Shown in pieces: positions 47,437-58,988 of a stretch of 64,000 nucleotides of DNA. The position numbers and the translations under genes are program-made. The notes under the pieces were generated by a model. The model saw only the letters and a list, made by a program, of their open reading frames with translations, did not search any database and was not told where the DNA came from. The number at the start of each line of letters is the position of its first letter. Positions within the stretch are counted from its first letter, which is position 1. Origin of the DNA: Sisyra terminalis (taxonomy: Eukaryota; Arthropoda; Insecta; Neuroptera; Sisyridae); assembly GCA_958496175.1 (NCBI GenBank), contig OY292275.1, forward strand, positions 4,154,001 to 4,218,000, written 5' to 3'.

Positions 47437-48149
47437 AGGATGGATCACCGTCAGAACGTAAAAAAAAATGACTTTTTTAAAACTGCTGCCATTTTTTTTA
47501 AGATATTAAAAAACGGTCTTCGGCATGTAAAAGTTGAAGTTTTGAACTATTTTTTTTGTATTTGCCTCGATATGTCGCCCCCTCCCCCTTTTACAGCGGT
47601 TTGAAAAAGGGTCCTCAAAAATGAAGAGGCAAACGGGAGACAAGTTTTCTCGGAAACCGGAAGTTGGATCATGATTTTCCAAAGAATGTAGGTTTTGGTA
47701 ATGCGTCTTCTTGGTACTGAATCTCGAAAATCCGAAAAAAGTTGAAAATTCACAAAATGGCGCGACTTTGAAAAAAAAGTTAAAAAAAACGACCTTAATT
47801 TGGACCTTTACCCCTCTCCCACGTTGAGGGGGGAGGTTTGGCCAATTTCAGAGGTTCAGTACCAAGAAGACATGTTGAACTATAACACTCTTCAGTTTCA
47901 AGTCAATCCGTCGGATAGTTTCTGAGAAATCTTGTCTCCCAGTTTTAAAAAGTTGATTTTGAGAAAAATGCATTTAATGTTTTTTTAAGATATTTTTTTT
48001 TTGTTATTATCAATTTATTCAATTTTTATCAGTGAAAATACATTCGTCAGCTATTCCAATCCTTTTAACACGTTATTCTTGAATGTTATAAGAAGACATT
48101 TATGGAAAAAAAATTCGAAAATTTTTTTTTTCTGACGGTGATCCACCCG
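47437..48149. mobile_element. MITE with GGATCACCGTCAGA inverted ends
   Basis: Terminal inverted repeats AGGATGGATCACCGTCAGA (left) and TCTGACGGTGATCCACCC (right) are flanked by TA at 47435-47436 and 48150-48151. This fits a TA target duplication as in Tc1/mariner. The interior is a weaker palindrome, with GGGAGACAAG...CTTGTCTCCC and CTTCTTGGTACTGAA mirrored. It lies 15 bp from the 45850-47422 element. Confidence 0.75.
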
Positions 48150-48447
48150 TAACAAAAAAAGTAGTAAGTTACATGAGTTTTTCAACAAAAGATGGCCTAT
48201 TTAAAAGAAAAACCAAATAGTTACAATCGAGTTTTGTTGAGGCTCATATTTGCTTGCATACCAGCATTATCCCCCACATTATTTGGCTAAAAATGCATCC
48301 CCCCGGATGCAGTCGGGAAAATAATGTGCTGATCTCGTCGAATTTAACCCAACGCTTGTTGCAATTGCATCAGCGTTAAAATTCATTTTCCCATCTGTGC
48401 TGAGTTGGCTCGCGTGAAAATCTACGACTCAACTCCTCACATTTATC

Positions 48448-48479
<32 letters not shown>

Positions 48480-49693
48480 CATATAAATGTATATGAAAAG
48501 AGGGATGATGCTGGTTCATATCAGTAGATGAGCTACTAGGTATATTTCCCCATTTTTACTAGATCCCCATCCAACCACCGCACATGGTGTCATTCGGCTG
48601 AAAACTTTCTCACCCACCCCCAACCCACCACCATTCATTCTACCCTTTTTTATTATTGAAAATATCATCATTCCCTCACCATGCCGATGTCGAGCGCGCT
48701 TTTCACCATTTTTATGATAGGCCATAAAGTTTGCCAAAACGATTATACTATTACTTCTTTTTTTTCTTTCTATATTTTATTTCCACGAAATGAATTGTTC
48801 GCTCATTTAAAACGCGCCAATATTATACGATACACGCCACTTCGCTTATATATATAATGTAATATTTGTTTTCATCGAATTTTTGAATTAAAAAACAAAT
48901 ATTCGATTTTTTTCCGCAGGTAATTGTAATGAATGGGAATGGCGTTAGAATCAAGTTCAAATATTAAAAAAAAAAAAAAAATAACCGAATATTGGACAAA
49001 AAATTATTTATCGAAATTGCAGCATAAAACGTTAATGGGCCATACAGGGGTGAATAAAAATTGTACACATTTACACCTAAGTTATATTCTCGTAAAATAA
49101 AATCGGAATTGAGAGGGGTGGATGAACATTTTTCTGTAATAACCATGTAAAATTAACAAATTTAAAATCTAAGGGTGAATTTTTGCCCTAAAACCTTGTA
49201 AAAATATTTTCTTGTCTTCCTTGGTAAACTGATTAAAAAATTAACCAAAATTTTGAAAAAAATAATTTACTTTAGGTATATCATGACAAAAATTTTATGG
49301 ACAAGACCAGGTACATTTTTCTAGAAAGTGTCCCTTAACTTTTGGCTTGTTTTGTAGTAACCATTCCATAGACCAATTGGCATCAAATATTAGTGATGCA
49401 TAAAAATGGAGATGAATCCAAGGAAGTGCAAATCAAACAGGGAGGGAAACAAAGAAAATGTAATATCGCCCCTTTTTTCAATTTTTATTGAAGGGAAATT
49501 ATTATTAATGGGGATCGGAATGTACATTGTATCGGAATGGACTATTACCAAAGTTGCAGATGTAGTGGAAACGAAGTATGGATACAGGGAATCCGAATGG
49601 CTTAGGCTTTTCTACCAATAGTCAAGTACTCTAATTACAGACCTAGAAAATCAGTTTAGTTCTATTTTCTGCCACTAGTATAACATAGAGATT
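48150..49693. other. Intergenic with AT microsatellite
   Basis: A (TA)n/TATATG tract lies at about 48450-48495. The 48.2-48.8 kb block is less AT-biased and apparently unique. No supportable gene. Confidence 0.4.
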
Positions 49694-50890
49694 AGACTGG
49701 GCCAAAAAAATCCACCATTTTTTTTTTTTTTGAAAAGTATATCAAACATATTGTTCAAGATGACAAAAAAAAATATCGGGAAGGCTTGAGCCCTTAATAT
49801 TAATATTAAGAGGTCTATCATCTTTAATTTCGATTTTTTATTTGGACTTTCATTTTTGCGTCAATGCTGCCAAACTATCAAAGTAAAAAAATCATATGCC
49901 ATATATTTATAGAAAATTAAATTCTCTACAAACGTCTCTATGAAAATTTTTTCCAGGCACGCCGTTTCCGAATAATCAAGTTTTAAACATTGATATGATT
50001 TTTAGATTTATCTTCTTTATTTTGAAATTTTGTAACTAACGAACAAATAAATATATAGAAATGAACAATATAGATTCTTGAAGGGAATTTAATGCTCTAC
50101 AAAAAAAGTCTCTTAACGTTTTTACATAAAATCACTTTTTCAAAATTGGTTCAACAACGACGATAATTAAATTTTTCCCTCAACTTTAATTGTGAATAAC
50201 TTTAGAAAAAATAATTTTATGTAAAAACATTTAGAGACTTTTTTTGTAGAGCATTAAATTCCCTTCAAGAATCTATATTGTTTATTTCTGATTATTCATT
50301 TCTGATTATTAAATCATGATTATTCGGAAACGGCGTCTTTGGCGAATATTTTCAAAGAGACATTTTTTGTTAGCAATTTAATTTTCTTTAAATGTATGTG
50401 CAGATGATTTTTTTTACCAAAATTTTAGCAAAATTTGTGCTTATAATTATATCATATTTTAGTTACTACAAACTTCTAATAGCTGGTATGCCATTTTAGG
50501 CACTACTGAGTGATGCTATGGCATTGGATTGATTAAAATCATTTTTTTATAATTACGCCAAACAAGTATAACTTCATAAGTATACAAAATTTTGGCCCAT
50601 CTTTGGCTCATGAACTTTACAAGAGTTCATACTTGGAACAAGAGCATACAACAAGAGCAAAATACTTGGAAAAATTTCGGAAAAATTAAATCTAAAAATT
50701 ATATCAATGTTTAAAGTTTGATTATTTGGAAACGGCGTATCTGGCAAAAATTTTTATAGAGACATTTTTTGTAGGGAATGTAATTTTCTATAAATATATG
50801 TGCAGATGAATTTTTTTACTTTGATAGTTTTACCGCATTGACTCAAAAATGAAAGCTCAAATAAAAAGTCGAAATTAAAGATGATAGACT
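49694..50890. mobile_element. Rearranged AGACTGGGCC-type palindrome
   Basis: The left end AGACTGGGCCAAAAAAATCC is followed by the family arm modules (GAGCCCTTAATATTAATATT, GTCAATGCTGCCAAACTATC, ATGCTCTACAAAAAAAGTC). A right arm runs from about 50220 to 50415. About 260 bp of foreign repeat then intervenes. A second partial right arm from about 50690 breaks off near 50890 at AGATGATAGACTTC. The right terminus is missing. Confidence 0.7.
50420..50680 (+). repeat. Dispersed repeat shared with 54359-54560
   Basis: AAAATTTGTGCTTATAATTA, GCCATTTTAGGCACTACTGA, GATGCTATGGCATTGGATT and CAAGTATAACTTCATAAGTA recur in the same order and orientation at 54359-54560. The family is unassigned. Here it interrupts a palindromic element. 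Confidence 0.65.
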
Positions 50891-52583
50891 TCTTCTTCTT
50901 CTTGTAACTAGAACAAAGTATGTTAATTATTTAACTGCTAAGTTTTCAGAAATTACTGATTTCATTTTAGTTGTTAACAAAAACGCCAATTATTCCCTCC
51001 TCCTTAGTATCTTAAGTTCCTATGGTTAAAAATGATAACGCTATAGGGATTGTTCTTGAAATAGACTTAACTCACTTTCACAATAAACGGTACAAATATT
51101 ACAATTTGATTTCTCGAGGTAAGTGGAGGAATGGAGTGAAAAATTAATGGAAAGATGACGCATTTTCACTATTTTTTTCAGACACATTTTCTACTACTTA
51201 TTTTTGAGGAAAGTTTTTACAAAGCTTAAGCCCAAATCAGGGTAAAGAAACAGCAATTTTTTTTTGGAATTTCTTTTGGAATAACTAAAAAAAATCAACT
51301 CAAAAATTTTAGAACCACTTGTTTGATATTTTTGATACCTTAAACCCTATGGCAAACTTGCAAAGTTTGCTTCATATCCATAACTGTATGGTATATTTTT
51401 TCCATTTAGTATGGATGAAACTTGCAAAGTTTCAAACAATTTTCTTGATGGCCAACAATTAAGTGTAATGCAATAAGTGTTACACTTATTGCACAAATAG
51501 AAACGCATTTAAATGTAAATTAAGTAGATAATTTACAGCCGATTGCTAGTACTAATTAAAATATATTTTTTTGCATATTATCAACGTAATTGTGGAAAAA
51601 AAATTCTAGGTCAGTTTTACGTCGAAATTAGCAATTAACGAAAATATTTTAATGACCAAAGTGTAAAGCACTTATCCACTGTTGTAAAATAGTGAAAATT
51701 TAGCCAAGAAATTCACAGCAGTTGTGAGGATTCAAGAGAAAATATTCTGGAATTCAAAGTTCCAGAAAGAATTACCTCAGAAAGAAGTCGACTTCTGAAT
51801 AAGGTCGGAAATGTCTTCAAGCAATCAGGAAGTTTCGTATTATAGGCAGTCGAATATAATTGTTGAAGTCAAACAATTCAAATAGTCGTCGAAACGACGA
51901 TAATTGTATAGTGGGACAATGGGACGATTGAGTGGGACAATATTTTCCCTGAACATATTATATTTTGACACCATTATATTTTTATGGCGCCGTGCACGAT
52001 TCTATAATGGCGTAGACGCCAACTCTTAAGTGGGTAAACATTGAAATCAAACAGGAAAAGTGCTTTATTCCAGACTGGATATATGCTGCTGGGATGGGGG
52101 GGCGGGAGAAGGTCGTAGTCTCCCATACGTCGTACATAATATACACGTACTTCATCTTAGCCATTTATGCTCTCTTCACTACACATGTATCTGTCCCATC
52201 TATCCATCTATCCATCTACTTTGCCGTATTCCAATCCGACAATTGGTTAAATGTTAAGAACGGGATAGAAGGGAAGAGTAATGTCGTCGCTTCATCCCCA
52301 TCCCCGTTTCATTAGAGAGGGAATTCTCGGGTTCTCCTCTATATATATATATATATGCAGCTCTATATGTATGATGTTTGAACAATTTATTGTTACATAC
52401 TTAAACAAATACATCGTCGCTGTTCTTTGCAAATGTTCTCATTCTTTTTTCGAATAATCAAGTGGATTTGCTGCGAAACATTGTCGTCGAGATTTTGTGT
52501 CAATAAATTAAGACAGTTTGCGAAAGAAAATATCACTACGGTACTGTACAAAATTTGCACAACCAGAATAATGTATGTACAAT
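50891..52583. other. Intergenic with simple repeats
   Basis: Holds a CTTCTTCTTCTT run (50888-50900), an (ATCTATCC)n-like tract near 52198-52220 and a (TA)n tract near 52340-52357. A short inverted pair, GAAACTTTGCAAG/CTTGCAAAGTTTC-like, lies near 51355-51440. No supportable gene. Confidence 0.4.
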
Positions 52584-53311
52584 AGACTGGGCCAAAAAAA
52601 TCGACTTTTTTTTTTTGAAAAGTACATCGAAAATATTCTTCAAATTGACAATAAAAAAAATATCGGGAAGCTTTGAGCCCTTTACATTAATATTAAGAGG
52701 TATATCATCATTAATTTTGATTTTTTATTTGTGCGTCAATGCTGTCAAACTATCAAGGTAAAAAAAATCATCTGCACATATATTTATAGAAACTCAAATT
52801 CCCTACAAAAAACATCTCTTTGAAAATTTTTGCCAGACAAATACAGTGATTTTGAAAAAGAGTGATTTTTTTTCAAAATGTTAAGTAACCTTTTTTGTAG
52901 AGCATTAAATTCCCTTTAAAAGTCTATATTCTTCATTTCTATATATTTATTTGTTCGTTAATTACAAAATTCCAAAAATAAAGAAGATAAATCAAAAAAT
53001 TATATCAATGTCTGAAGCTTGATTATTCGGAAACGGCATGTCAGACAAAAATTTTTAAAGAGGCGTTTTTTGTAGGGAATTTAATTTTCTATAAATATAT
53101 GTGTAGATGATTTTTTTTACCTTTATAGTTTAATAGCACTGACGCAAAAATGAAAGCACAAATTAAAAATCGAAATTAAAGATGATAGACTTCTTAATAT
53201 TAATATTAAGGGCTCAAACCTTCCCGATATATTTTTTTTTGTCACCTTGAACAATATTTTCGATATATTTTTAAAAAAAAAGAAAAATAGTCAATTTTTT
53301 TGGCCCAGTCT
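52584..53311. mobile_element. Palindromic element (AGACTGGGCC type), internally deleted
   Basis: Inverted ends AGACTGGGCCAAAAAAATCG and ...TTTGGCCCAGTCT, 728 bp. The arms carry the family modules, but the centre is shorter than in the 1294-bp relative at 34374. A 9-bp target duplication is not recognisable. Confidence 0.82.
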
Positions 53312-53347
53312 AGCTGCCATACTCACTTTTGCTTATTATATTTGTTT

Positions 53348-54357
53348 GACTGATTCAAAAAAAAATGATGAATTTTTTTTTCTTAATTATATTGAAAATA
53401 TTATTGGGAATAAGAAAAAAAATCCTGTGAAAGTTTAAGCTCTTAATATTAATATTAAGAGGTGCCACATCACAAATTTCGATTTTCCATTTAAATAACA
53501 TGGGAACAATACTCTCTTGCACTTTGGAATTTTATAGCTCACGTTGGTGACAATATTTCGGAATGACCAAAGTATATTCTTGTAGAAAATTGAACGATCT
53601 ACAAAAAAGATCTCTAACAAATTTTTGATATATTTATTCCTTCAAAAGTTATTCGAGGACAAAGTTGAACGAAAAAGAAATTTTAATATATTTTCAATTT
53701 TTTGACGCAACCATCAATTTTATGAGAAAATTTTATAGGACATTTTTTGTAGAGTACTTTTTTTTTCTATAACTTATCCTTATAAAAGTTTTTGATATTT
53801 TTCACAGGTCCTAGGTTATTTGCATTAAACTGAAAATTCCTTGAATTATTATACTTTTAACAGATTTTATTTTTATTTTAATTAAATAACTTAGGACCTC
53901 TGAAAAATATCAAAAACTTTTATGGGGATATTATAGGAAAAAAGTGCACTACAAAAAATGTCTCATAAAATTTTCTCCAAAAATTGATGGTTGCGTCAAA
54001 AAATTGAAAAAATATTAAAATTTCTCTTTAGTTCAACTTTGACCTCGAATAACTTTTGAAGGAATAAATATATCAAAAACTTGTTTGAGATCTTTTTGGT
54101 AGATCATTCAATTTTCTACAAGAATATACCTTGGTCATATCGAAATATTGTCATTAACGTGAGCTATAAAATTCCAAAGTGCAAGAGAATATTGTTGCCA
54201 TGTTATTTAAATGGAAAATCGAAATTTGCAATGCGGCACCTTTTAATATTAATATTAAGAGCTTAAACTTTCACAGGACTTTTTTTTTTTGTCATTCCCA
54301 ACAATATTTTCGATATAATTACGAAAAAAAAAGTCATCATTCTTTTTGAATCAGTCT
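53348..54357. mobile_element. Palindromic element (AGACTGATTC type), second copy
   Basis: GACTGATTCAAAAAAAAATG at 53348 is mirrored by GAATCAGTCT ending at 54357. The arms match 5158-6168 closely throughout, including AATTGAACGATCTACAAAAA and GACGCAACCATCAATTTTAT. It lies 36 bp after another palindrome. No target duplication is visible. Confidence 0.83.
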
Positions 54358-54358
54358 A

Positions 54359-54560
54359 ATATTGATATTTAAAGCAAAATTTGTGCTTAGAATTATTTCA
54401 AATTTTAGTTATCATAAACTACCTACTAATAACTGATGTACCATTTCAGGCACTATTGGATGATGCTATGGCAGTGGATTAAAAATATTTTTTTAATTTC
54501 GCCAAATTAGTATAACTTCTTAAGTATATAATATCATTTTTTGGGCTCATGAGCTTTAAA
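54359..54560 (+). repeat. Dispersed repeat shared with 50420-50680
   Basis: Same ordered phrases as the copy at 50420-50680, with substitutions. In both places it lies next to a palindromic element. Family unassigned. Confidence 0.6.
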
Positions 54561-55290
54561 AAGTTAAATACTTTTTAAAAATTTCAGAAAAATTTACGTT
54601 TTCTCTAATGGTCGCCTGTTGGAATAAGTTGCGATAAACTATGCTGAAACGCCTTCGTTTTTCACAAAGAAAAATTACAAACCGAGGAAATTTGCCTCGT
54701 GGAAAATACCCCGTGTTACAACACACATACAAACAATGCATAAACGAAGAGAAAATTTCATTAAAATTGGTCCTGAAATTTAAAGTGTTTTTGAAACAAC
54801 CAAACCAACCGACACGAAACGCTTAAAATTTATATGAACGTGCAAAAACATATTATACAATATAAAATAGATACAGCCAAAGCTCTATCTACCTACCCCC
54901 TGCCCCCTTGAAGTCGTTTCATTCCCTTACCCCCTATCGCCCCAAACACCCCCTAAAACTCGCAAACATACAGTACTGACACACTTGGAGAAAACTAAAC
55001 GTTAATTTACATTTCGCTTAATGTTTATTTCATTTTCTCGCTAACGTTACAACAGTTTTAAAACTTTCACGCCAAACTAATTACGTCTGCCTCTGCCCAC
55101 TTGGCCTCTAAGCATCGTTTCCATGCACTTAAAAACAACTTTGGCCGCTGCGAACACCGGAAAATTGCAAATTTTCCGAGCGATTTTTTTTTCGGGGGTC
55201 AAATACTTTTGCTCTTTTTTTGGTGAAGGCTCAAATAAATCGATAGATAATCGACCCGATTTTGTGAGGAATAAAAACCATGGGGAAGCT
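54561..55290. other. Intergenic, no gene seen
   Basis: 54.6-55.2 kb is apparently single-copy and somewhat C-rich (CCTACCCCCTGCCCCC near 54892). No frame is convincing. Confidence 0.4.
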
Positions 55291-55713
55291 GTGTATACAA
55301 TATATAAGATATATTGCAGTCCAATTTATGTAGTATAATCTGATATAATAATATATAAAAATCATACCACAAACATAAATTTGAACAGAAGTTCAAACCA
55401 AAATATTCGTGACGTATTGCCCAGATACATATTTCGATTGCCAAGCAATCTTCATCAGTGGTCATCAAGTAGTTTGGATCACTCCGTAACTACTATGTGA
55501 TGATTCACCAGCAGTTACGGAGTGATCCAAACTACTTGATGACCACTGATGAAGGTTGCTTGGCAATCGAAATACGTATCTGGGCAATACGTCACGAATA
55601 TTTTTGTTTGAACTTCTGTTCAAATTTATGTTGGTGGTATGATTTTTATATATTATTATATTAAATTATACTACATAAATTGGACTGCAATATATCTTAT
55701 ATATTGTGTACAC
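55291..55713. mobile_element. Small palindrome with hammerhead-like motifs in both arms
   Basis: The ends GTGTATACAATATATAAG and its mirror ending 55713 bound a palindrome centred near 55500. A 12-bp phrase, CATGGGGAAGCT, occurs at 55279-55290 and again at 55756-55767. Sequence like its ends and right flank recurs inside the 36839-39161 element (near 37130-37195 and 38195-38250). Each arm carries CTGATGAA, then a 6-bp stem, then GAAA, recalling the hammerhead core found in Penelope-like retroelements. Confidence 0.65.
55427..55458 (-). ncRNA. Hammerhead-like motif, left arm
   Basis: Minus strand: CTGATGAA, stem GATTGC / loop TTG / GCAATC, then GAAA. The right arm at 55544-55575 (plus) has GGTTGC/GCAATC, a G-U replacement that keeps the stem. 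Compared with the canonical CUGAUGA-stem-GAAA core there is one extra A before the stem. Activity is therefore uncertain. Confidence 0.35.
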
Positions 55714-55916
55714 AGTATAACTGTTCAAAGTCAGCGAAAAAATCTTATTTTGATCATGGGGAAGCTCTTTAACAAAATTTTTCACCCTTATTGGTAGTTT
55801 CCTTCAACCCTACTTCAATTTTATAAAAAAAACTTTTCTAGTGAATGTCTTTTATTTGGCTGAAATTTTTATCCAAATTTAGTCAAAAAAAATAATAATT
55901 AAGAAATCAATACAGG

Positions 55917-56184
55917 TTGTTTAAGATCGGTTTTTTTATTTAATATTTTTAATATTCTATTAGCTACGTTTCGTTACGTATTGTAACTTCATCAGGCTTC
56001 TTGATTCACAAAAAATATAATATTTTCAATTTAACCTCAATAAAAAATAATAAAGTTTTATTGAATTTAAATTGAAAATATTATATTTTTTGTGAATCAA
56101 AAAGCCTGATGAAGTTACGATACGTTACGAAACGTAGCTACTTGAATATTAAATATATTAAATAAAAAAACCAATCTTAAACAT
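55917..56184. mobile_element. Small palindrome with CTGATGAA...GAAAC motifs
   Basis: TGTTTAAGATCGGTTTTTTT and its mirror bound a 268-bp palindrome. Each arm has CCTGATGAAGTTAC then GAAACGTAGCTA, at 55961-55995 minus and 56105-56140 plus. The minus copy can form stem GTTAC/GTAAC between the two blocks. The plus copy has GTTAC/GTTAC and cannot. No coding capacity. Confidence 0.65.
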
Positions 56185-56532
56185 TGTCTTCTTCTTTAAT
56201 AAAAGCTGAGATCTGAATTTTATCATCGATTAAAAAAATTAACATTAATGGAGCCAATTTTAATACAAGTTGATTACAAAGTAATTAGAGTTGATATAGT
56301 TTTCACAAAAATGACAACAATTTAGGTTTTAAGTAAAAAAAAATTCAACGAGGAAATAATTACTGTTTTTGCTAATTCTTTTAATCAATGCTTTTTCCAC
56401 TTTTCATTAGCATTATCTATTTAATTCCATTGTTATCATTACCTATAATTGATTTTATAGTTTTCGATTGGCCTATTCAAATAATTGCCTTATAAACGAT
56501 GTTATTTAATTTGTTCTTTGTCTTTCAAAACA
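56185..56532. other. Upstream region of the secreted-protein gene
   Basis: AT-rich sequence between the palindrome and the TATA box. No specific binding site could be assigned. Confidence 0.4.
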
Positions 56533-56567
56533 TATATAAAGGTTAAAGAAAAACGATAAGATTCAGA
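56533..56567 (+). promoter_or_regulatory. Core promoter: TATA box and initiator
   Basis: TATATAAA at 56533-56540 is followed about 30 bp later by TCAGA (56563-56567), which resembles the arthropod initiator. This gives a 5' leader of about 45 bases before the ATG at 56611. The compact TATA-driven arrangement is typical of strongly expressed secretory genes. Confidence 0.65.
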
Positions 56568-56610
56568 AAAGTTTTAAAAAAATATTTCTAAGCTCAAGAA
56601 TATTGACAAG

Positions 56611-57171
56611 ATGAAGATAATTCTTTTCTTCCTCATTTTATCATTGGCCTTAGACCAAATTGAGGTCAAAGTGTTGAGAGATATGTCAAACGATAGTTGT
56701 GAATCAATTTGTATGTCTTTTTGTCCAATGGTTACATCGTTTTGTGAAAATGAAGGCAATAATGATTTGCTACAAAAATATGAATGGCAAGAGAGTCAAA
56801 AGCATGGGAAAGGCGGATCTGAAGGACCTGGAAATCAAGGAGGACCAGAAGGCAATCATGGAGGACCGGGAGGAAACCATAATAATTCTGGTGAAACCGA
56901 ATGGGGAAAACATCATGGTGGGTCAGGAGAAAGTCATGAAGGGCCAGGAGGAAATCAATCCGGAAATAATTCTGGTAATGGAGAAACGGGAAATCATCAT
57001 GGCAAATCGGGAGAAAGCAAAGAAAGTTCGGACGAAAGTAAAGGGCCAGGAGGAAGTTATAGTAGTTCTGAAGAAAGTCATGAAAGTCGAGGAAGTTCTG
57101 AAGAATTTATGAAGGACATGGAAGAGTGCAATTGTTGTAAAATTTGCATGTCTTCCACATCAAATTCATAG
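56611..57171 (+). CDS. Secreted Gly/Ser/His-rich protein with terminal Cys clusters
   Basis: 186 residues, single exon. An N-terminal hydrophobic signal peptide (about residues 1-14 to 19, MKIILFFLILSLAL) indicates secretion. A first cluster of four Cys at residues 30, 34, 38 and 45 is followed by a hydrophilic, low-complexity centre (about 65-160). That centre is built of GGP, GGN, SGE and ESHE-like repeats, rich in Gly, Ser, Glu, His and Asn. A second cluster of four Cys lies at 173, 175, 176 and 179. Cys-flanked repetitive secretory proteins are common among insect salivary, silk and glue proteins. That class assignment is inference from architecture, as I recognise no named family. The ATG chosen is the first after the promoter. 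It is flanked by mobile elements, with no neighbouring gene to suggest a pathway. Confidence 0.85.
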   Translation: MKIILFFLILSLALDQIEVKVLRDMSNDSCESICMSFCPMVTSFCENEGNNDLLQKYEWQESQKHGKGGSEGPGNQGGPEGNHGGPGGNHNNSGETEWGKHHGGSGESHEGPGGNQSGNNSGNGETGNHHGKSGESKESSDESKGPGGSYSSSEESHESRGSSEEFMKDMEECNCCKICMSSTSNS

Positions 57172-57242
57172 AAAATATTTTCTTAAAAATACATACACTG
57201 TTTTTTCCATTTATTAATTTGTTTTTATAGTTTATTTTCTTT

Positions 57243-57248
57243 AATAAA
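57243..57248 (+). terminator. Poly(A) signal AATAAA
   Basis: Canonical AATAAA 72 bases after the stop codon of the secreted-protein gene, giving a short 3' untranslated region. Confidence 0.7.
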
Positions 57249-57586
57249 AATTTTTATTATCAAAAATGGTTTTTCGTTTTACCATAAGTGAATGGTGTGA
57301 GTTGCACGTGGAAAACTGTTAAATTTTTGAAAGAGTTTCTAATATTTCCGACGCTCAGATATTGTAGAAGAAGCAAAAATCAATTGAAAATTAAATAAGA
57401 AAAATTTTCAAAGAAAAAAAGGTTTTAAGTTTAAAAATAACAATGCTTATATTTTATAAAGACCGCTCTTGAAAAGCGCTGTGATTGGCTAGGACTTGCT
57501 TTTATTATAATCATCCTAGAAAGCTAGATTCATTACTAACGACATATGGATTTTGAAAATGTAATAAGATTATTGAGGATGTATAT
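57249..57586. other. Intergenic, no gene seen
   Basis: Short spacer between the secreted-protein gene and the next palindrome. Nothing else supportable. Confidence 0.4.
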
Positions 57587-58988
57587 TAGGGTTGGTCAAA
57601 AAAAAACGATTATTTTTTTTTACAAGTGAATCGGAAAAATGGGTTGCTAGACACCTTCATAAAATTCTCACCAAGTATGAGCTCTTAATTTTAATAGGAA
57701 GATCCTCCGCATCGCAGTTTTGTATTTTTTTCTCAGTCCAATAGAAAAAAATTCATACCTCATCATTTATCGATTGTACAGAAAAATGTTCTGAAAGATT
57801 TTTTTAGGAAATTTAATGCTCTACAAAAAAGGTATCATATATTTTTTCCGTAAGCCTCACCATTTGAAAAATGTTAAGGATTTAATTTTGATTATTTTAA
57901 GACAAATTTCATTTTTGTTTATGAATTTTATAACTGGACAATAAATGACTCTTATACAATGCGCAATACAAATTTTGGTTGGAAATTAACTGCTCCATAA
58001 AAATGGTGTCTTATGTTTAGGCGATTAAATTAACCTTTCAAAAGATATTCATCATCAAACTTTCATGTGTACTTTCATTTCTAAAAATAAATATTTGTAG
58101 GCAATAAATTTTATTTATTAATAAATATTATAATTTTTATTGCAAGTTGTCAAAGAGCATTGAAAAAATTACCCAACTTGCAACAAAAACTTGCTGAAAA
58201 ATTGAAATAAAAAACTTTTTTATAACTAATTGGACATTGTTTTTCTCTAATCCTGAAATATATCATAATATATGTATAATGAAAACTTTACTCTTTTTAT
58301 TAAAAAATATTTAATTAAGCGATAAATAATGTACAATTTATTTTTTTTAAATGGAGAAAATATACTTAAGCATAAAAAAAAACTTGAAAAATATTTTGAA
58401 GTTTCTCAGTTGATAAAAACTAAAATTCGTGTAAATTTTCTCAAAACTTATAAATTAAATTGAAATTTTTCGAATATCTCATCAAAAACTTTTAAAATCC
58501 GTACACATGAAAGTTTGATGATGAATATCTTTTAAAGGGTTAATTTAATCGCCAAAACATAACAAACCATTTTTATAGAGCAGTTAATTTCCAACAAAAA
58601 TTTGTATTGCGCATTGTATAAGAGTCATTTATTGTCGAGTTATAAAATTCATAAACAAAAATGAAATTTGTCGTAAAATAATCAAAATTAAATCCTTAAT
58701 ATCTTTCAAATGGTGAGGCTTACGGAAAAAATATAAGATACCTTTTTTGTAGAGCATTAAATTTCTTAAAAAATTCTTTCAGAACATTTTTCTGTACAAT
58801 CGATAAATGATGAGGTATGAATTTTTTTCTATTGGACTAAGAAAAAAATACAAAACTGCGATGCGGAGGATCTGCCTTTTAAAACTAAGAGCTCATACTT
58901 GGTGAGAATTTTTTTCAGGTGTCTAGCAACCCATTTTTCCGCGTCACTTGTAAAAAAAATAATAATCGATTTTTTGGACCTACCCTTA
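57587..58988. mobile_element. Palindromic foldback (TAGGGTTGGTC type)
   Basis: The left end TAGGGTTGGTCAAAAAAAAA is mirrored by a right end ending GGACCTACCCTTA. The arms pair to a centre near 58290. Modules are TGAGCTCTTAATTTTAATAG, AATGCTCTACAAAAAAGGTA and AACTGCTCCATAAAAATGGT. These are a further variant of the modules shared by the other foldbacks. No clear target duplication and no coding capacity. Confidence 0.82.

Noticed and set aside
48450..48495. TA-rich tract as a regulatory or origin element
   Set aside because: Simple microsatellite, common in this composition, with nothing to support a specific function.
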